In this document: piece by piece, positions 47,337 to 56,733 of the stretch
Layout of the letters: each line of letters opens with the position of its first letter
Numbering within the stretch: position 1 is the stretch's first letter
Assembly: GCF_900116065.1 (NCBI RefSeq)
Contig: NZ_FOZV01000007.1
Coordinates: forward strand, 1-64,000
DNA: 64,000 nucleotides
Direction: 5' to 3'
Source: Brevundimonas viscosa
GTDB lineage: Bacteria; Pseudomonadota; Alphaproteobacteria; Caulobacterales; Caulobacteraceae
Made by a program: the position numbers and the translations under genes
The notes under the pieces: generated by a model
What the model was told of the DNA's origin: nothing
What the model saw: the letters and a program-made list of their open reading frames with translations, nothing else
Database searches by the model: none

Positions 47337-48646
47337 CCGGCGCTCCTTTCCTCGCGTCCCAGCACCCGCGCCAGCCAAAGGAACAGGCCGATGGCCAGCA
47401 CATAGAAGGGGGTGATGGTGTACAGCGCGATCTGCAGCGAGTTTTCCGGGAAGTCCGCGCGGAAGTAGTCGCTGGCCGCGCCCACATAGGTCGGGCCCAG
47501 GCCCAGGCCGATGAAGTTCATGATCAGCAGCAGCAGGGCGCCCGACATGACCCGCTGGTTCGGCTTCACCTCTTCCTGCACCAGCGCCACCGAGGACGAC
47601 AGGTAGAAATAGTTCAGGAAGGTCGGGAACAGCAGGAAGACGAGCGCCAGCTGCCAGCCCGGGGCCCATACGAACAGCAGGTAGAAGGGAATGGCCAGCG
47701 CAAGGGATGCCGCCGGGATCAGGGCGTAGGCCTTCTTGCTGATGCGGGTGAAGCGGTCGATCGCCCAGCCCGAGACGAAAATGCCGCCCCCCATGCCGAA
47801 CAGCACCACCAGTGCGTACCAGAGGGCCACGTCCTCCAGCGTCATGCCCTTCTCGCGCATCAGGAACAGGGTGGCGAAATTGCCGAGGCCGTAGGTGATG
47901 AACTGGGTGGCTCCGCTGCCCAGGGACGCAAGCATCAGCGCCGGCCGGCTGACGAACATCTTCAGCGTCTCAAGGAAACGGGCCTTTTCGGGAGCCGCGA
48001 TCACGGCGCCGGAGGCGTCCAGGCCGCCGCGTCTCGGCTCCTTGACGATGAACAGCAGGGCGACGGCGGCCACGATGCCGATCACGCCGATGATGACGAA
48101 GGCGTCGCGCCAGCTGAAGGCCGCCGCCACCGAGGCCCCGAAGGCGATGCCCAGCGCCGCCCCGACGGGTGGTCCAAGGTTGTATATGCCCAGCGCCATG
48201 CCGCGCCGCCCGGTCGGAAAATAGTCGGATATGATGGCATAGGACGGCGGCACCCCGCCCGCCTCGCCGAAGCCGACGGTCATCCGCGCCACAGCGAACT
48301 CGCCGAAGTTCCGCGCCAGGCCGCAGGCGGCGGTCGCCGCGCTCCAGATGGCGCAAGCCGCCGAGAGGATGGCGATGCGGTTGGTCCGGTCGGCCAGCCA
48401 GCCGACCGGGATGGCGATGAAGCAATAGAAGAAGGCGAAGTACAGCCCGCCGACCAGCCCCAGCTGGCCGTCGGTGACGTTGAGTCCGTCCTGGATCGGC
48501 TTGGCCAGGATCGACAGCAGCTGCCGGTCGAGGAAGTTCAGGACGTAGATGAACCACAGCATCCCGAGCGCCGTCCAGGCGCGAGGACCGACGGGACGAG
48601 ATTGCACAGGGGCGGCGGGGGCGGCGGGGAGGGGAGCGTCGGTCAC
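47333..48646 (-). CDS. MFS transporter
   Basis: The protein has 437 residues and twelve membrane helices. The MFS signatures GWLADRTNRIAILSAACAIW (loop 2-3) and EAGGVPPSYAIISDYFPTGR (loop 4-5) are typical of the spinster/hexuronate-like branch. An upstream in-frame ATG at 48748 would add 34 polar residues; the GTG at 48646 has GGAGG about ten bases upstream and starts just before the first helix, so I prefer it. The transported compound is unknown but is probably an intermediate in the esterase pathway, since the genes overlap. Confidence 0.85.
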   Translation of the reverse strand: MTDAPLPAAPAAPVQSRPVGPRAWTALGMLWFIYVLNFLDRQLLSILAKPIQDGLNVTDGQLGLVGGLYFAFFYCFIAIPVGWLADRTNRIAILSAACAIWSAATAACGLARNFGEFAVARMTVGFGEAGGVPPSYAIISDYFPTGRRGMALGIYNLGPPVGAALGIAFGASVAAAFSWRDAFVIIGVIGIVAAVALLFIVKEPRRGGLDASGAVIAAPEKARFLETLKMFVSRPALMLASLGSGATQFITYGLGNFATLFLMREKGMTLEDVALWYALVVLFGMGGGIFVSGWAIDRFTRISKKAYALIPAASLALAIPFYLLFVWAPGWQLALVFLLFPTFLNYFYLSSSVALVQEEVKPNQRVMSGALLLLIMNFIGLGLGPTYVGAASDYFRADFPENSLQIALYTITPFYVLAIGLFLWLARVLGREERSAG

Positions 48647-48772
48647 GCGACCGGCCTCCGGAGCGCCGGTCGCGCTCCCTTGGAAATCACCACATCGTCC
48701 TCCCGGTTGTTGTTGGTTTATGGCGTGGTTCCGGCACGAGATCAGCAAGTCGCCCTGCCGTCAATCTTCACT

Positions 48773-48786
48773 CTCACGCGCGTGAG
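48773..48786. promoter_or_regulatory. 14-bp perfect palindrome between thiolase and MFS genes
   Basis: CTCACGCGCGTGAG is perfectly symmetric, and TCACGCGCGT is repeated four bases later, overlapping the thiolase stop. It sits 126 bp upstream of the MFS start in the only sizeable gap of the minus-strand operon. It may be an operator, or a GC-rich stem weakening read-through. Confidence 0.35.
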
Positions 48787-48789
48787 CAT

Positions 48790-49971
48790 TCACGCGCGTT
48801 CGAGCACGGCGGCGATGCCCTGTCCGCCGCCGATGCACATCGTCACCAGGGCGTAGCGGCCGCCGCTGCGGCGCAGTTCGTGCACTGCCTTCACCGTGTT
48901 GATCGCGCCCGTGGCGCCGACGGGGTGGCCGATCGAGATGCCGCTGCCGTTGGGGTTCACGCGGGCGGGATCGAAATCCAGCGCCCGCGCCACGGCGCAG
49001 GCCTGGGCGGCGAAAGCTTCGTTGGACTCGATCACGTCGAGGTCGGCGACGGCCAGACCGGCCCGCTCCAGGGCCTGCCGCGTGGCCGGCACGGGACCCA
49101 TGCCCATGTGGGCCGGATCCACGCCGGCATGGCCCCAGCTGACGATGCGAGCCAGCGGCGTCAGCCCTGCGCGCGTCGCCGCCGTCCCCGTGGCCAGAAC
49201 GAGGGCGGCGGCGCCGTCGTTGATGCCCGAGGCGTTGCCGGCGGTGACCGTGCCGCCGTCGCGACGAAACACCGGCTTCAGGCTGTCGAAATCTTCGCGG
49301 CGCGCATCGTGGCGGATGTGCTCGTCGCGATCGAAGGCGACGGTCCGCCCCCTGGTGCGCACCTCGACGGGGACGATCTGGTCGACGAAGCGGCCGCCGC
49401 GACAGGCGGCGGCGGCGCGGCGGTGGCTCTCGAAGGCGACGTCGTCCTGGGCCGCGCGATCGACGCCGTGCGCCTCGGCCACGTTCTCGGCGGTCATACC
49501 CATGTGGTAGCAGTTGAACGGATCAGTCAGGGCGCCGGTCAGGGCGTCGACCATGGCGGCGTCGCCCATCTTCAGCCCGAAGCGGGCGCCGGGGACCAGG
49601 TACGGCGCCCGGCTCATCACCTCGGCGCCGCCGGCGACCGCGACCTCCGCCTCGCCCAGCTTCAGCATCTGCGCGGCAGTGACCACCGCCTGCAGGCCCG
49701 ACCCGCACAGTCGGTTGACGTTCATGGCCGGCGTCTCGACGCGACAGCCGGCCGTGACGGCGGCCCACCGCGACAGGTAGCAGTCGCGCGGCTCGGTCTG
49801 GATCACCTGGCCGAACACCACATGGCCGACGGCCTCCGCCTCCAGCCCCGAGCGGGCGATGGCCTCCCGGGTCACCGTCGCCGCCAGATCGGCCGGCGGC
49901 GAGTCCTTCAGCGAACCGCCGAAGGTCCCGACCGCGGTTCGGACGCCGGAAACGATGAAGATGTCGGTCAC
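48790..49971 (-). CDS. Acetyl-CoA acyltransferase (thiolase)
   Basis: The protein has 393 residues. All thiolase residues are present: FIVSGVRTAVGTFGGSLKD at the start, the acylated Cys in NVNRLCGSGLQAVVTAAQML (Cys about 89), the His in SGISIGHPVGATGA, and the second Cys in MCIGGGQGIAAVLERA. It performs thiolytic cleavage in beta-oxidation or forms acetoacetyl-CoA. Start ATG 49971 overlaps the stop of the upstream beta-lactamase-fold gene (ATGA, 49968-49971). With the acyl-CoA ligase and SDRs it supports a beta-oxidation-like pathway. Confidence 0.93.
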   Translation of the reverse strand: MTDIFIVSGVRTAVGTFGGSLKDSPPADLAATVTREAIARSGLEAEAVGHVVFGQVIQTEPRDCYLSRWAAVTAGCRVETPAMNVNRLCGSGLQAVVTAAQMLKLGEAEVAVAGGAEVMSRAPYLVPGARFGLKMGDAAMVDALTGALTDPFNCYHMGMTAENVAEAHGVDRAAQDDVAFESHRRAAAACRGGRFVDQIVPVEVRTRGRTVAFDRDEHIRHDARREDFDSLKPVFRRDGGTVTAGNASGINDGAAALVLATGTAATRAGLTPLARIVSWGHAGVDPAHMGMGPVPATRQALERAGLAVADLDVIESNEAFAAQACAVARALDFDPARVNPNGSGISIGHPVGATGAINTVKAVHELRRSGGRYALVTMCIGGGQGIAAVLERA

Positions 49972-51224
49972 GAGAGCTCCTCGAAAGGCCCGGCGTCGGT
50001 CAGGGCCTGATAGGTGAAGACGCGGGCCTTGCGACGGAATTCGTCGCTGACGGGATCGGCCACTCGCTGGATCATGCCGACGAAGACGATGTCGTGTTCG
50101 GGGTCGATCCAGAACCAGGTGCCGCCGCCGCCGCCCCAGGCGAGGGTTCCCCGACCCTCCAGAGACCCCATTCGCGCGGGGTCATGCATGACTGAAAAGC
50201 CGAGGCCGAAGCCGAAGGCGGGGTTGAACGGCAGCAGCCGCAGCGGATGCGAACGGGCCAGAACCGGCTCGGGGATCATGTTGCTCGCCATCAGCCGTAC
50301 GGTCGCCGGCGCCAGGATGCGGACGCCGTCCAGCGCGCCGCCGTCGAGGATCATCTGGCAGAAGCGGGCGTAGTCGACCGCCGTCGAGATCAGCCCGCCG
50401 CCGCCGCCCTCGATCGGCGGTGGCCGCGACAGGTCGTGCACCGGCACGCCGAAGGTATCGGTCGCCGGCCGAAGTCCGCCGGCGCCGTCGTCGGCGTAAA
50501 GGACGCAGGCGCGCGGCAGGTCCTCGGCCCGGACCTGAAAGCCGGTGTCCCGCATCCCCAGCGGCTCGAAGATGCGCTCGTGCAGAAAGTCGCCGAAGCG
50601 CTGGCCGCTGATCCGTTCCACCACCAGACCCAGCAGGTCGGTCGCGACCGAGTAGAACCACTCCTCGCCGGGCCGGAACATCAGCGGGATGGCCGCGGCG
50701 CGGCGGGCCAGTTCATCGAGGCTGCTGGCGGTCAGGACACCGTCCGCCTTGTAGGCCCGCTCCACCGGATGATGGTCGAACAGGCCGTAGCCGAGCCCTG
50801 CTGTGTGGCTCATCAGCTCGCGCATGGTCGGCGGACGCGCAGTGTCTTCCAGGCGCATGTCGCCGCCGGCGTTGAAGTCGACGCAGACCTTCAGGTCCGA
50901 GAACTCGGGCAGGTAGCGGGTGATCGGATCATCGAGGGTCCAGCGTCCCTCCTCGAACAGGATCATGGCGGCGACGCTGGTGACCGGCTTGGTCATCGAA
51001 TAGATTCGGAACAGGGCGTCGCGCGGCAGCGGCTCCGGATCGCCCAGCCGGCGGCCGCCGAAGGTGTCGAAGCGGACGATCCGTCCGCGCCGCATCAGCA
51101 GGGTGGAGCCGCCGGCGATCCGGCCCTGCTCCACCATCCCGGCCATATGGTCGCGCAGGCGCTGCAGGCGTCCGGAATCGAATCCCCCTTCCTCCGGCCG
51201 GTCGTATGCGGGGAGGCGCGTCAT
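49968..51224 (-). CDS. Beta-lactamase-fold serine hydrolase (esterase EstB-like)
   Basis: The protein has 418 residues. The nucleophile motif is SMTK in LFRIYSMTKPVTSVAAMILF (about 86-105), the second motif is the Tyr in EEWFYSVATDLLGLVVERIS, and the third region is TLAWGGGGGTWFWIDPEHDI. This is the class C beta-lactamase/EstB family, whose members are mostly esterases. No signal peptide is present, so it probably acts in the cytosol. It is placed between the CoA ligase (4 bp) and the thiolase (overlap), so an ester-hydrolysing step in the same pathway is likely. Confidence 0.88.
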   Translation of the reverse strand: MTRLPAYDRPEEGGFDSGRLQRLRDHMAGMVEQGRIAGGSTLLMRRGRIVRFDTFGGRRLGDPEPLPRDALFRIYSMTKPVTSVAAMILFEEGRWTLDDPITRYLPEFSDLKVCVDFNAGGDMRLEDTARPPTMRELMSHTAGLGYGLFDHHPVERAYKADGVLTASSLDELARRAAAIPLMFRPGEEWFYSVATDLLGLVVERISGQRFGDFLHERIFEPLGMRDTGFQVRAEDLPRACVLYADDGAGGLRPATDTFGVPVHDLSRPPPIEGGGGGLISTAVDYARFCQMILDGGALDGVRILAPATVRLMASNMIPEPVLARSHPLRLLPFNPAFGFGLGFSVMHDPARMGSLEGRGTLAWGGGGGTWFWIDPEHDIVFVGMIQRVADPVSDEFRRKARVFTYQALTDAGPFEELS

Positions 51225-51228
51225 CGGT

Positions 51229-52803
51229 TCAGCCGCCGTAGGTTGCGCGGAGGGCGGCCTTGTCGATCTTGCCGGTCGCGGCCAGCGGCATGGTCTCGAC
51301 CGGGATGATCTCGTCGGGCATCCACCAGTCGGCGACGCGGCCCTTCAGCCTGTCGCGCAATTGCGTCGCGTCCACGGCCTGCCCCTGGGCCGGCTCGACC
51401 ACCATGACCGGCCGCTCGCCCCACCTGGGATGGCTGCGTCCGATGACGGCGACAAGGCCGACGCCGGGCTCGGCCCCGACGATCTCCTCGATCTCCACCG
51501 GATTGATCCATTCGCCGCCTGACTTGATCAGGTCCTTGGTGCGGCCGGCGAGGTGCAGGGCGCCGTCGTCGTCGATGAGCGCCAGGTCGCCGGTATCGAA
51601 CCAGCCGTCGGAGTCCACGGCCGGCTCGGAGGCGCCGAAGTACTGGCGCGTGACGCTGTGGCCGCGGACCCGCAGGCGGCCGACGCGGTTGCGCTGCTCT
51701 GGCAACACCTCGCCGGTCTCGTCCACGAGGCGCAGGTCCAGCCCCAGCGGCGGCCGGCCGGCCCCGATGGCGGCGCCCGGCTGATCCGTCGGCGGCGAGA
51801 CGACGCCGAGCGGCGACAGCTCGGTCATGCCCCAGCTGGTCTGAACCGTGACGCCGAGCCGGGTCTCCATGCGGCGGATCAGGCTGTCGGGACAGCTGGA
51901 GCCGCCGATCATCACCCGCCGCAGGCTCGGGGTGTCCTCCCCCGTGGCGTCGAGATGGTCGAGCAGGCCGAGCCACACCGTCGGCACCCCGACCGCGAGG
52001 GTCACCTTATGGGCGTTGATCAGCCGGGCCAGGTTGCGGCCGTCCAGGTCGCGGCCTGGCAGCACCATGTCGGCGCCCACGGCCGGAGCGGCGAACGGCA
52101 GCCCCCAGGCGTTGGCGTGGAACATCGGCACCGCCACCAGCACCGAGTCCTTCGCCGTCAGGGCCATGGCGTCGGCCTGCAGGCTGCGGACCGTGTGCAG
52201 GTAGTTGGAGCGGTGGGTGTAGGCCACGCCCTTGGGGGCGCCCGTGGTGCCGGAGGTGAAGCACAGGCCGGCAAGGGCGGTCTCGTCGAACTGGCCCCAA
52301 ACGGCCGGCCGGCCGTGAGCCGCGAGGAAGTCCTCGTAGCCGAGCGCTGCGCCATCCGCCGGCTGGTCGTCGAGCAGCACAAGGGCCTCGAGACAGGGGC
52401 AGGCGGCCATCAGCGCGCGACCGAGGTCGGCCAGGCCCGCGCCCACTGCCAGCCAGCGGTCGCCTGCCTCGAGGACCATGGCCGTCAGGTGCTGGAGGGT
52501 CAGGCGGGGATTGAGCGTATGGCACACCAACCCCGCCCCCATGGCCCCGTACCAGATCTCGAGATGGTGCTGCGTGTTCCAGGCCAGGGTGGCGACCCGG
52601 TCCCCCTGGCGCAGTCCCTGGTCGAGCAGCGCGCCCGACAGGCGGTTGGCCCGCTCGCGCAGCTCCGCATAGGTCGTCCGCCGGTCGTCCTTGCTCTCCG
52701 CCGTGACGACCCGCGCGGTCGGCCGCCAGCGCGCGCCGTGTTCCAGAAAGCGGTCCACGGTCAAGGCGTAGTCCTGCATGGGCCGGAAGTCTGAGGTGGT
52801 CAT
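51229..52803 (-). CDS. AMP-dependent acyl-CoA ligase
   Basis: The protein has 524 residues. Adenylate-forming enzyme motifs are present: CFTSGTTGAPKGVAYTH (P-loop, about 185-201), VPMFHANAWGLPF, TSWGMTELSPLGVV, GWFDTGDLALIDDDG and the catalytic Lys in LAATGKIDKAALRATYGG. It activates a fatty or aromatic acid as acyl-AMP and then acyl-CoA. The substrate pocket cannot be read reliably. It is followed after 4 bp by the EstB-like gene and preceded by TonB receptor 2 at 68 bp. Confidence 0.92.
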   Translation of the reverse strand: MTTSDFRPMQDYALTVDRFLEHGARWRPTARVVTAESKDDRRTTYAELRERANRLSGALLDQGLRQGDRVATLAWNTQHHLEIWYGAMGAGLVCHTLNPRLTLQHLTAMVLEAGDRWLAVGAGLADLGRALMAACPCLEALVLLDDQPADGAALGYEDFLAAHGRPAVWGQFDETALAGLCFTSGTTGAPKGVAYTHRSNYLHTVRSLQADAMALTAKDSVLVAVPMFHANAWGLPFAAPAVGADMVLPGRDLDGRNLARLINAHKVTLAVGVPTVWLGLLDHLDATGEDTPSLRRVMIGGSSCPDSLIRRMETRLGVTVQTSWGMTELSPLGVVSPPTDQPGAAIGAGRPPLGLDLRLVDETGEVLPEQRNRVGRLRVRGHSVTRQYFGASEPAVDSDGWFDTGDLALIDDDGALHLAGRTKDLIKSGGEWINPVEIEEIVGAEPGVGLVAVIGRSHPRWGERPVMVVEPAQGQAVDATQLRDRLKGRVADWWMPDEIIPVETMPLAATGKIDKAALRATYGG

Positions 52804-52871
52804 CCTGAGATACGATCAATCCCGTGCGGGAAATCCGGGGCGACGAAGGCCGCCGCTCCAGGCGGTTACGA

Positions 52872-55046
52872 CTAGAAGAGGCGGGTGAGGATCAGTCCGT
52901 ACTGACGCGGTGGGCCGGCGTAGCGCAGGCCGGCGTTGATCGCCGCGATGTAGGTCTGGTCGGTCAGGTTGGTGGAGAAGGCCGACAGCCGCCAGTCGTC
53001 CCGGGCGTAAGTCACCAGCGCGTTGACGATGTTGCGCGCCTCCAGCCGGTCGCCCAGCGCCTCGTTGGCGAAGATCGAGGTCCACGCCTCGCCGATGTGA
53101 GCGTAGTCGACCCGCGGCGTCAGGGTCGCCCCGCCGCCGAGATCGAAGGTGCGCTGCACCCCGATGTTGAAGGTGAACTCCGGCGCGTAGCTCTGGCTGT
53201 TGCCGGCCAGGTTGGAGCAGTTGGGGCTGGCCGGGCCGGTCTCGGCGTCGCACAGAGCGGTGCGGCCCACGCGCGGGTCGGCGGCGTAGAAGTCGCCCAG
53301 TTCGGAACTGGACAGCGAGGCCGCGACGTCCATGGCCCAGGGGCCGAACACCGCCTGGGCGGAGGCCTCGAGACCCATCAGGATCGTATCGCCGCCGACG
53401 TTCATGATCGAGGCGATCTGCGGGTACTCGGGATCGCCGATGTTGACCTGGAAGTCCTGGTACACCGTGTAATAGGCGCCCAGTTGGGTACGCAGCCGCC
53501 CGCCGAGCAGCGTCGACTTCCAGCCCAGCTCGTAGTCGACGAGGTCCTCCGGCCCGAACGACCGGGGCGGACGGTACAGGTTCGGCGCGTTCAGACCGCC
53601 CATCTTGTGGCCGGTAGCGACGAAGCCGTAGACGAAGTTGTCGTCGTCCAGCTTCCAGTTCAGCGTCAGCTTGCCGGTGACCTTCTCGTCCTCGACAGAC
53701 TCGTCCTGCAGCAGGACGATGCCGAACTGCGGATAGGTGGTGTAGACCTCGTCGTTGGTCGAGGTGGAGTGGGCGTAGCGTGCGCCCAGCTGGACCTGCA
53801 GCCGGTCGCTGATATCGTAGCTGACCTGCCCGAAGACTGCGGCTGTCTCCTTGGGCGTATCCCCGAACAGCGAGATGTCCAGCACCCCTTCCGGGAAGCC
53901 GATGAGGTACTCGCCGTAGGGGAAGCTCGCCACCGGAAAGCGGGCGTCATCGTGCTGGTAGTACAGCCCGACCAGCCAGCCCAGGCGCTGGTTTTCCGGC
54001 GACAGCAGGTTGAATTCCTGCGACCAGATGGTCTCCTCGAACCGGTCGGCGAAGGTGTTGTTCAGCAGGCTGGCGCCGTCCAGGTCGGTCGAGAACAGGC
54101 TGACGCCGTCCTGGTAGCCGGTGATCGAGCGCAGCGTCACGCCGTTGTCGAAGGCATAGCTGACGTTCAGCGACGACCGCACGAAAGTGTCATGGGCCCG
54201 GTTCGGACCGTTGCTGGTGATCTCGAACGGATCGTTCGTCGCCAGGGCCGGGTCGGACGGATAGCCGCCGAGGTCGATGTCGTTAAGGTCCGTCTTCCAC
54301 AACACGCGCAGCGCGTCGGTTGGCGTCCACAGGACGCTGGCCCGCAGGCTGGTGGAATCCACCTCGCCCGGATTTCCCGTGTAGGGGCCGGTGATGTCGT
54401 GGAAGCTGCCGCGGGTCTCGTGATTGAAGGCGAAGCGGGCCGCAAGCGTATCGCCGAGCGGCAGGTTCACCGCGCCCTGGGCCTTGAACTGGTCGTAGTT
54501 GCCGAGCTGGCCGGCTAGGTAGCCGTTGACGCCCGAGAAGTCGGGATTGCGCGAGTTCAGGAAGACGGCGCCGCCGGTGGCGTTGGCTCCGGCGAAGGTT
54601 CCCTGCGGACCGCGCAGAACCTCGAGGCTGCCGATGTCGTAGTAGGGTTCGGTCTGGAAATAGCCCGGAAAAGCCGCCACGCCGTCCCGGTAGGTGATCA
54701 CGCCCACCCCGATGGCCGTTGTGGCTTCCGACTTGCCAATGCCGCGGACGTTGAAGAAGTTGCCCTGGCCGAAGTTCTGCACCGTCGTCGACGGGGCCGC
54801 GAACTGCAGCTGGTCCAGCGAGGTGACGCCCTTGTTCTGCAGGTCTTCGCCGGTCAGCACCGTGGCGGCGACGGCGGTTGTCTGCAGGCTGGTCGAGCGC
54901 CGCTCGGCGGTCACGACCACCTCGCCGAGGACCGCGGTCTCGTTCTGATCCGGTTCCGCGATGGAGCCCGGCGCTTCCTGGGCCGAAGCCGCCTGCGCCC
55001 ACAGCAGCGCCGCGGCGGACGCGGCCCAATAGAGCCTGCGGCTCAT
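52872..55046 (-). CDS. TonB-dependent outer-membrane receptor (2)
   Basis: The protein has 724 residues, a shorter type than receptor 1. Signal peptide (about 1-22), TonB-box region VLGEVVVTAERRSTSLQTTA, plug motifs NFFNVRGIGKSEATTAIGVG and LEVLRGPQGTFAGANATGGA, and a barrel ending in RQYGLILTRLF. VVVTAERR and LRGPQGT are typical of receptors for steroids, glycans or other non-siderophore ligands in Caulobacterales and sphingomonads. It heads the minus-strand catabolic unit of ligase, hydrolase, thiolase, transporter and esterase. It is divergent from the SDR at 55213. Confidence 0.93.
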   Translation of the reverse strand: MSRRLYWAASAAALLWAQAASAQEAPGSIAEPDQNETAVLGEVVVTAERRSTSLQTTAVAATVLTGEDLQNKGVTSLDQLQFAAPSTTVQNFGQGNFFNVRGIGKSEATTAIGVGVITYRDGVAAFPGYFQTEPYYDIGSLEVLRGPQGTFAGANATGGAVFLNSRNPDFSGVNGYLAGQLGNYDQFKAQGAVNLPLGDTLAARFAFNHETRGSFHDITGPYTGNPGEVDSTSLRASVLWTPTDALRVLWKTDLNDIDLGGYPSDPALATNDPFEITSNGPNRAHDTFVRSSLNVSYAFDNGVTLRSITGYQDGVSLFSTDLDGASLLNNTFADRFEETIWSQEFNLLSPENQRLGWLVGLYYQHDDARFPVASFPYGEYLIGFPEGVLDISLFGDTPKETAAVFGQVSYDISDRLQVQLGARYAHSTSTNDEVYTTYPQFGIVLLQDESVEDEKVTGKLTLNWKLDDDNFVYGFVATGHKMGGLNAPNLYRPPRSFGPEDLVDYELGWKSTLLGGRLRTQLGAYYTVYQDFQVNIGDPEYPQIASIMNVGGDTILMGLEASAQAVFGPWAMDVAASLSSSELGDFYAADPRVGRTALCDAETGPASPNCSNLAGNSQSYAPEFTFNIGVQRTFDLGGGATLTPRVDYAHIGEAWTSIFANEALGDRLEARNIVNALVTYARDDWRLSAFSTNLTDQTYIAAINAGLRYAGPPRQYGLILTRLF

Positions 55047-55212
55047 GAATCCCTCCCTCGTGAGTGCGCGGCGTTCTCGGTGACGCCGTCTGCCCCCCTT
55101 GCTTCCACCTCGGACGGCTGCCTGTCAATGCTAACTAAGTGCTGAATGAACATTGACGCGACGACGGCCGGGCGGCAGGTTCGCCGCGCTGCAGCATGGG
55201 AGGGTGGCGTCA

Positions 55213-56091
55213 ATGGCGATCGATCTGCGCGGACGGGTGGCCGTGGTCACGGGCGCCGGCGGCGGCTTGGGCCGGAGCCACGCGCTCGCACTGGCGCGTT
55301 ACGGGGCGAGGGTGGTCGTCAACGACCTCGGCGAGAGCGCCGCGCGCGCGGTGACGGAAGAGATCGTCCAGGCCGGCGGCGAGGCGCAGACGTGCGCCTG
55401 CAGCGTCACCGACCGCGAGGCGGTGGCCGCGATGATCGAGGACGCGGCGGGCCGTTGGGGCTCCCTCGACATCCTCGTCAACAACGCCGGCATCCTGCGC
55501 GACCGCACCTTCGCCAACCTCGAGATCGAGGACTTCGAGGCGGTGTTCGCGGTTCATCTTATGGGCTCGGTCATCGCCACGAAGGCGGCCTGGCCGCACA
55601 TGCGCCGGCAGGGTTATGGTCGGGTGATCTTCACCACCTCCTCCTCCGGCCTGTACGGCAACTTCGGCCAGTCGAACTACGCCGCGGCCAAGATGGGGCT
55701 GGTCGGCCTGATGCAGACCCTCGCGCTTGAAGGCCGCAAGTACGGCATCCACGTCAACTGCCTCGCTCCGAGCGCGGCCACGCAGATGACCGAGAAACTC
55801 TACTCGCCGGAGGATCTGCGCGGTCTGTCCACCGATCTGGTCAGCCCGGGGGTCGTGGCCCTGGCGGACGAAAGCGCGCCGACGCGAACGATCCTGCTCG
55901 CCGGCGCCGGAGCCTTCGAGCAGGCCCACATCACCATGACCCAGGGCGTCTACTTCGGCGACCGCACCGACGCCGCCGAGCAGATCGCCGCCCAGTGGAG
56001 CCGGATCGGCAACCGGAGCGGGGAACAGGTGCCCGAATCGGGCTCGGCCCAGTACCACCACGAGGTCAGGCATTCCGATCGGGTCGCCTGA
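55213..56091 (+). CDS. Short-chain dehydrogenase of the 17-beta-HSD4/3-hydroxyacyl-CoA type
   Basis: The protein has 292 residues. It begins with DLRGRVAVVTGAGGGLGRSH (cofactor loop), then ARVVVNDLGESAARAVTEEI, DILVNNAGILRDRTFANLEI, the catalytic TTSSSGLYGNFGQSNYAAAK, and VNCLAPSAATQMTEKL. The combination GxGxxLGRxHAL with NFGQ(S/A)NY is that of the dehydrogenase part of peroxisomal multifunctional enzyme 2. A 3-hydroxyacyl-CoA dehydrogenase step would fit the ligase and thiolase nearby. The ATG at 55213 has GGGAGGG eight bases upstream. It is divergent from receptor 2 across 166 bp. Confidence 0.88.
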   Translation: MAIDLRGRVAVVTGAGGGLGRSHALALARYGARVVVNDLGESAARAVTEEIVQAGGEAQTCACSVTDREAVAAMIEDAAGRWGSLDILVNNAGILRDRTFANLEIEDFEAVFAVHLMGSVIATKAAWPHMRRQGYGRVIFTTSSSGLYGNFGQSNYAAAKMGLVGLMQTLALEGRKYGIHVNCLAPSAATQMTEKLYSPEDLRGLSTDLVSPGVVALADESAPTRTILLAGAGAFEQAHITMTQGVYFGDRTDAAEQIAAQWSRIGNRSGEQVPESGSAQYHHEVRHSDRVA

Positions 56092-56320
56092 AGCCGGGCG
56101 GACCGGCCCGCTGGCTCCGACGGCTTCAGGAAAACGTCGGGTTTCTCGCCACGTCCCAATTCCGGTCATTCCACATGGGTCAGTGCGGGCTCCCGCTCCC
56201 GCGCCGAAAGCCTGAAAGCCCCGCCTGGCTTCGTCAGCGAGGCTTTGTGCTTTTCCCGCGTCGGCGCCCCCTGGCCCCTTACCGAGAGTTCACGAGACCG
56301 CCCCAATTCGGCCCGCATTC

Positions 56321-56348
56321 GCTACAAACGTAGCGCTACGAATGTAGC
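56321..56348. promoter_or_regulatory. Tandem BlaI-type operator, two adjacent 14-bp palindromes
   Basis: GCTACAAACGTAGC (56321-56334) is followed with no gap by GCTACGAATGTAGC (56335-56348). Each is GCTAC-N4-GTAGC. BlaI/MecI dimers bind sites with TACA/TGTA half-sites, and here the BlaI-like gene starts only 10 bp downstream, so autoregulation is very likely. Confidence 0.75.
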
Positions 56349-56358
56349 GAGACGGGTC

Positions 56359-56733
56359 ATGGTCGAAGGATTGCCGAGGCGGGAGCGAGAGGTGTTCGAG
56401 GTCCTGTGCCGGCTCGGCGAGGGCGGCGCCGCCGCTGTGCGTCAGGCTCTTGCGGATCCGCTCAGCGACTCCGCGGTGAGAACCCTGTTGGCCCGGCTGG
56501 AGGCCAAGAGCCTCGTCCGGCGCCGCAACGACGGGTCGGGCATCGTCTATGCGCCCGCACCCCGCCCGGAGACAATCGCAACCGGCGCCCTGAGGCGCCT
56601 CGTCGACACCTTCTTCGCCGGCTCCGCCGTTTCCGCCGCAACGGCTCTCCTCGGCCTTCCGCAGCGACTGGATCCGGAGGAGATCGAGGCGCTGCAGCGA
56701 GTCATCGACCAGGCCCGGGAGTCTGGACAGTGA
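56359..56733 (+). CDS. BlaI/MecI-family transcriptional repressor
   Basis: The protein has 124 residues. The winged-helix part reads LPRREREVFEVLCRLGEGGA, AAVRQALADPLSDSAVRTLL, ARLEAKSLVRRRNDGSGIVY (about 5-66), and a C-terminal helical dimerisation part follows (FFAGSAVSAATALLGLPQRL). It binds palindromic operators as a dimer and is inactivated by cleavage via its membrane partner. It overlaps the BlaR1-like gene by TGATG. The tandem operator just upstream suggests control of its own operon. Confidence 0.9.
   Translation: MVEGLPRREREVFEVLCRLGEGGAAAVRQALADPLSDSAVRTLLARLEAKSLVRRRNDGSGIVYAPAPRPETIATGALRRLVDTFFAGSAVSAATALLGLPQRLDPEEIEALQRVIDQARESGQ

Noticed and set aside
49968..51224. True beta-lactamase controlled by the BlaI/BlaR1 pair
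   Set aside because: It has no signal peptide, belongs to the EstB-like esterase branch, is embedded in the catabolic operon and lies 5 kb away without the GCTAC operator.
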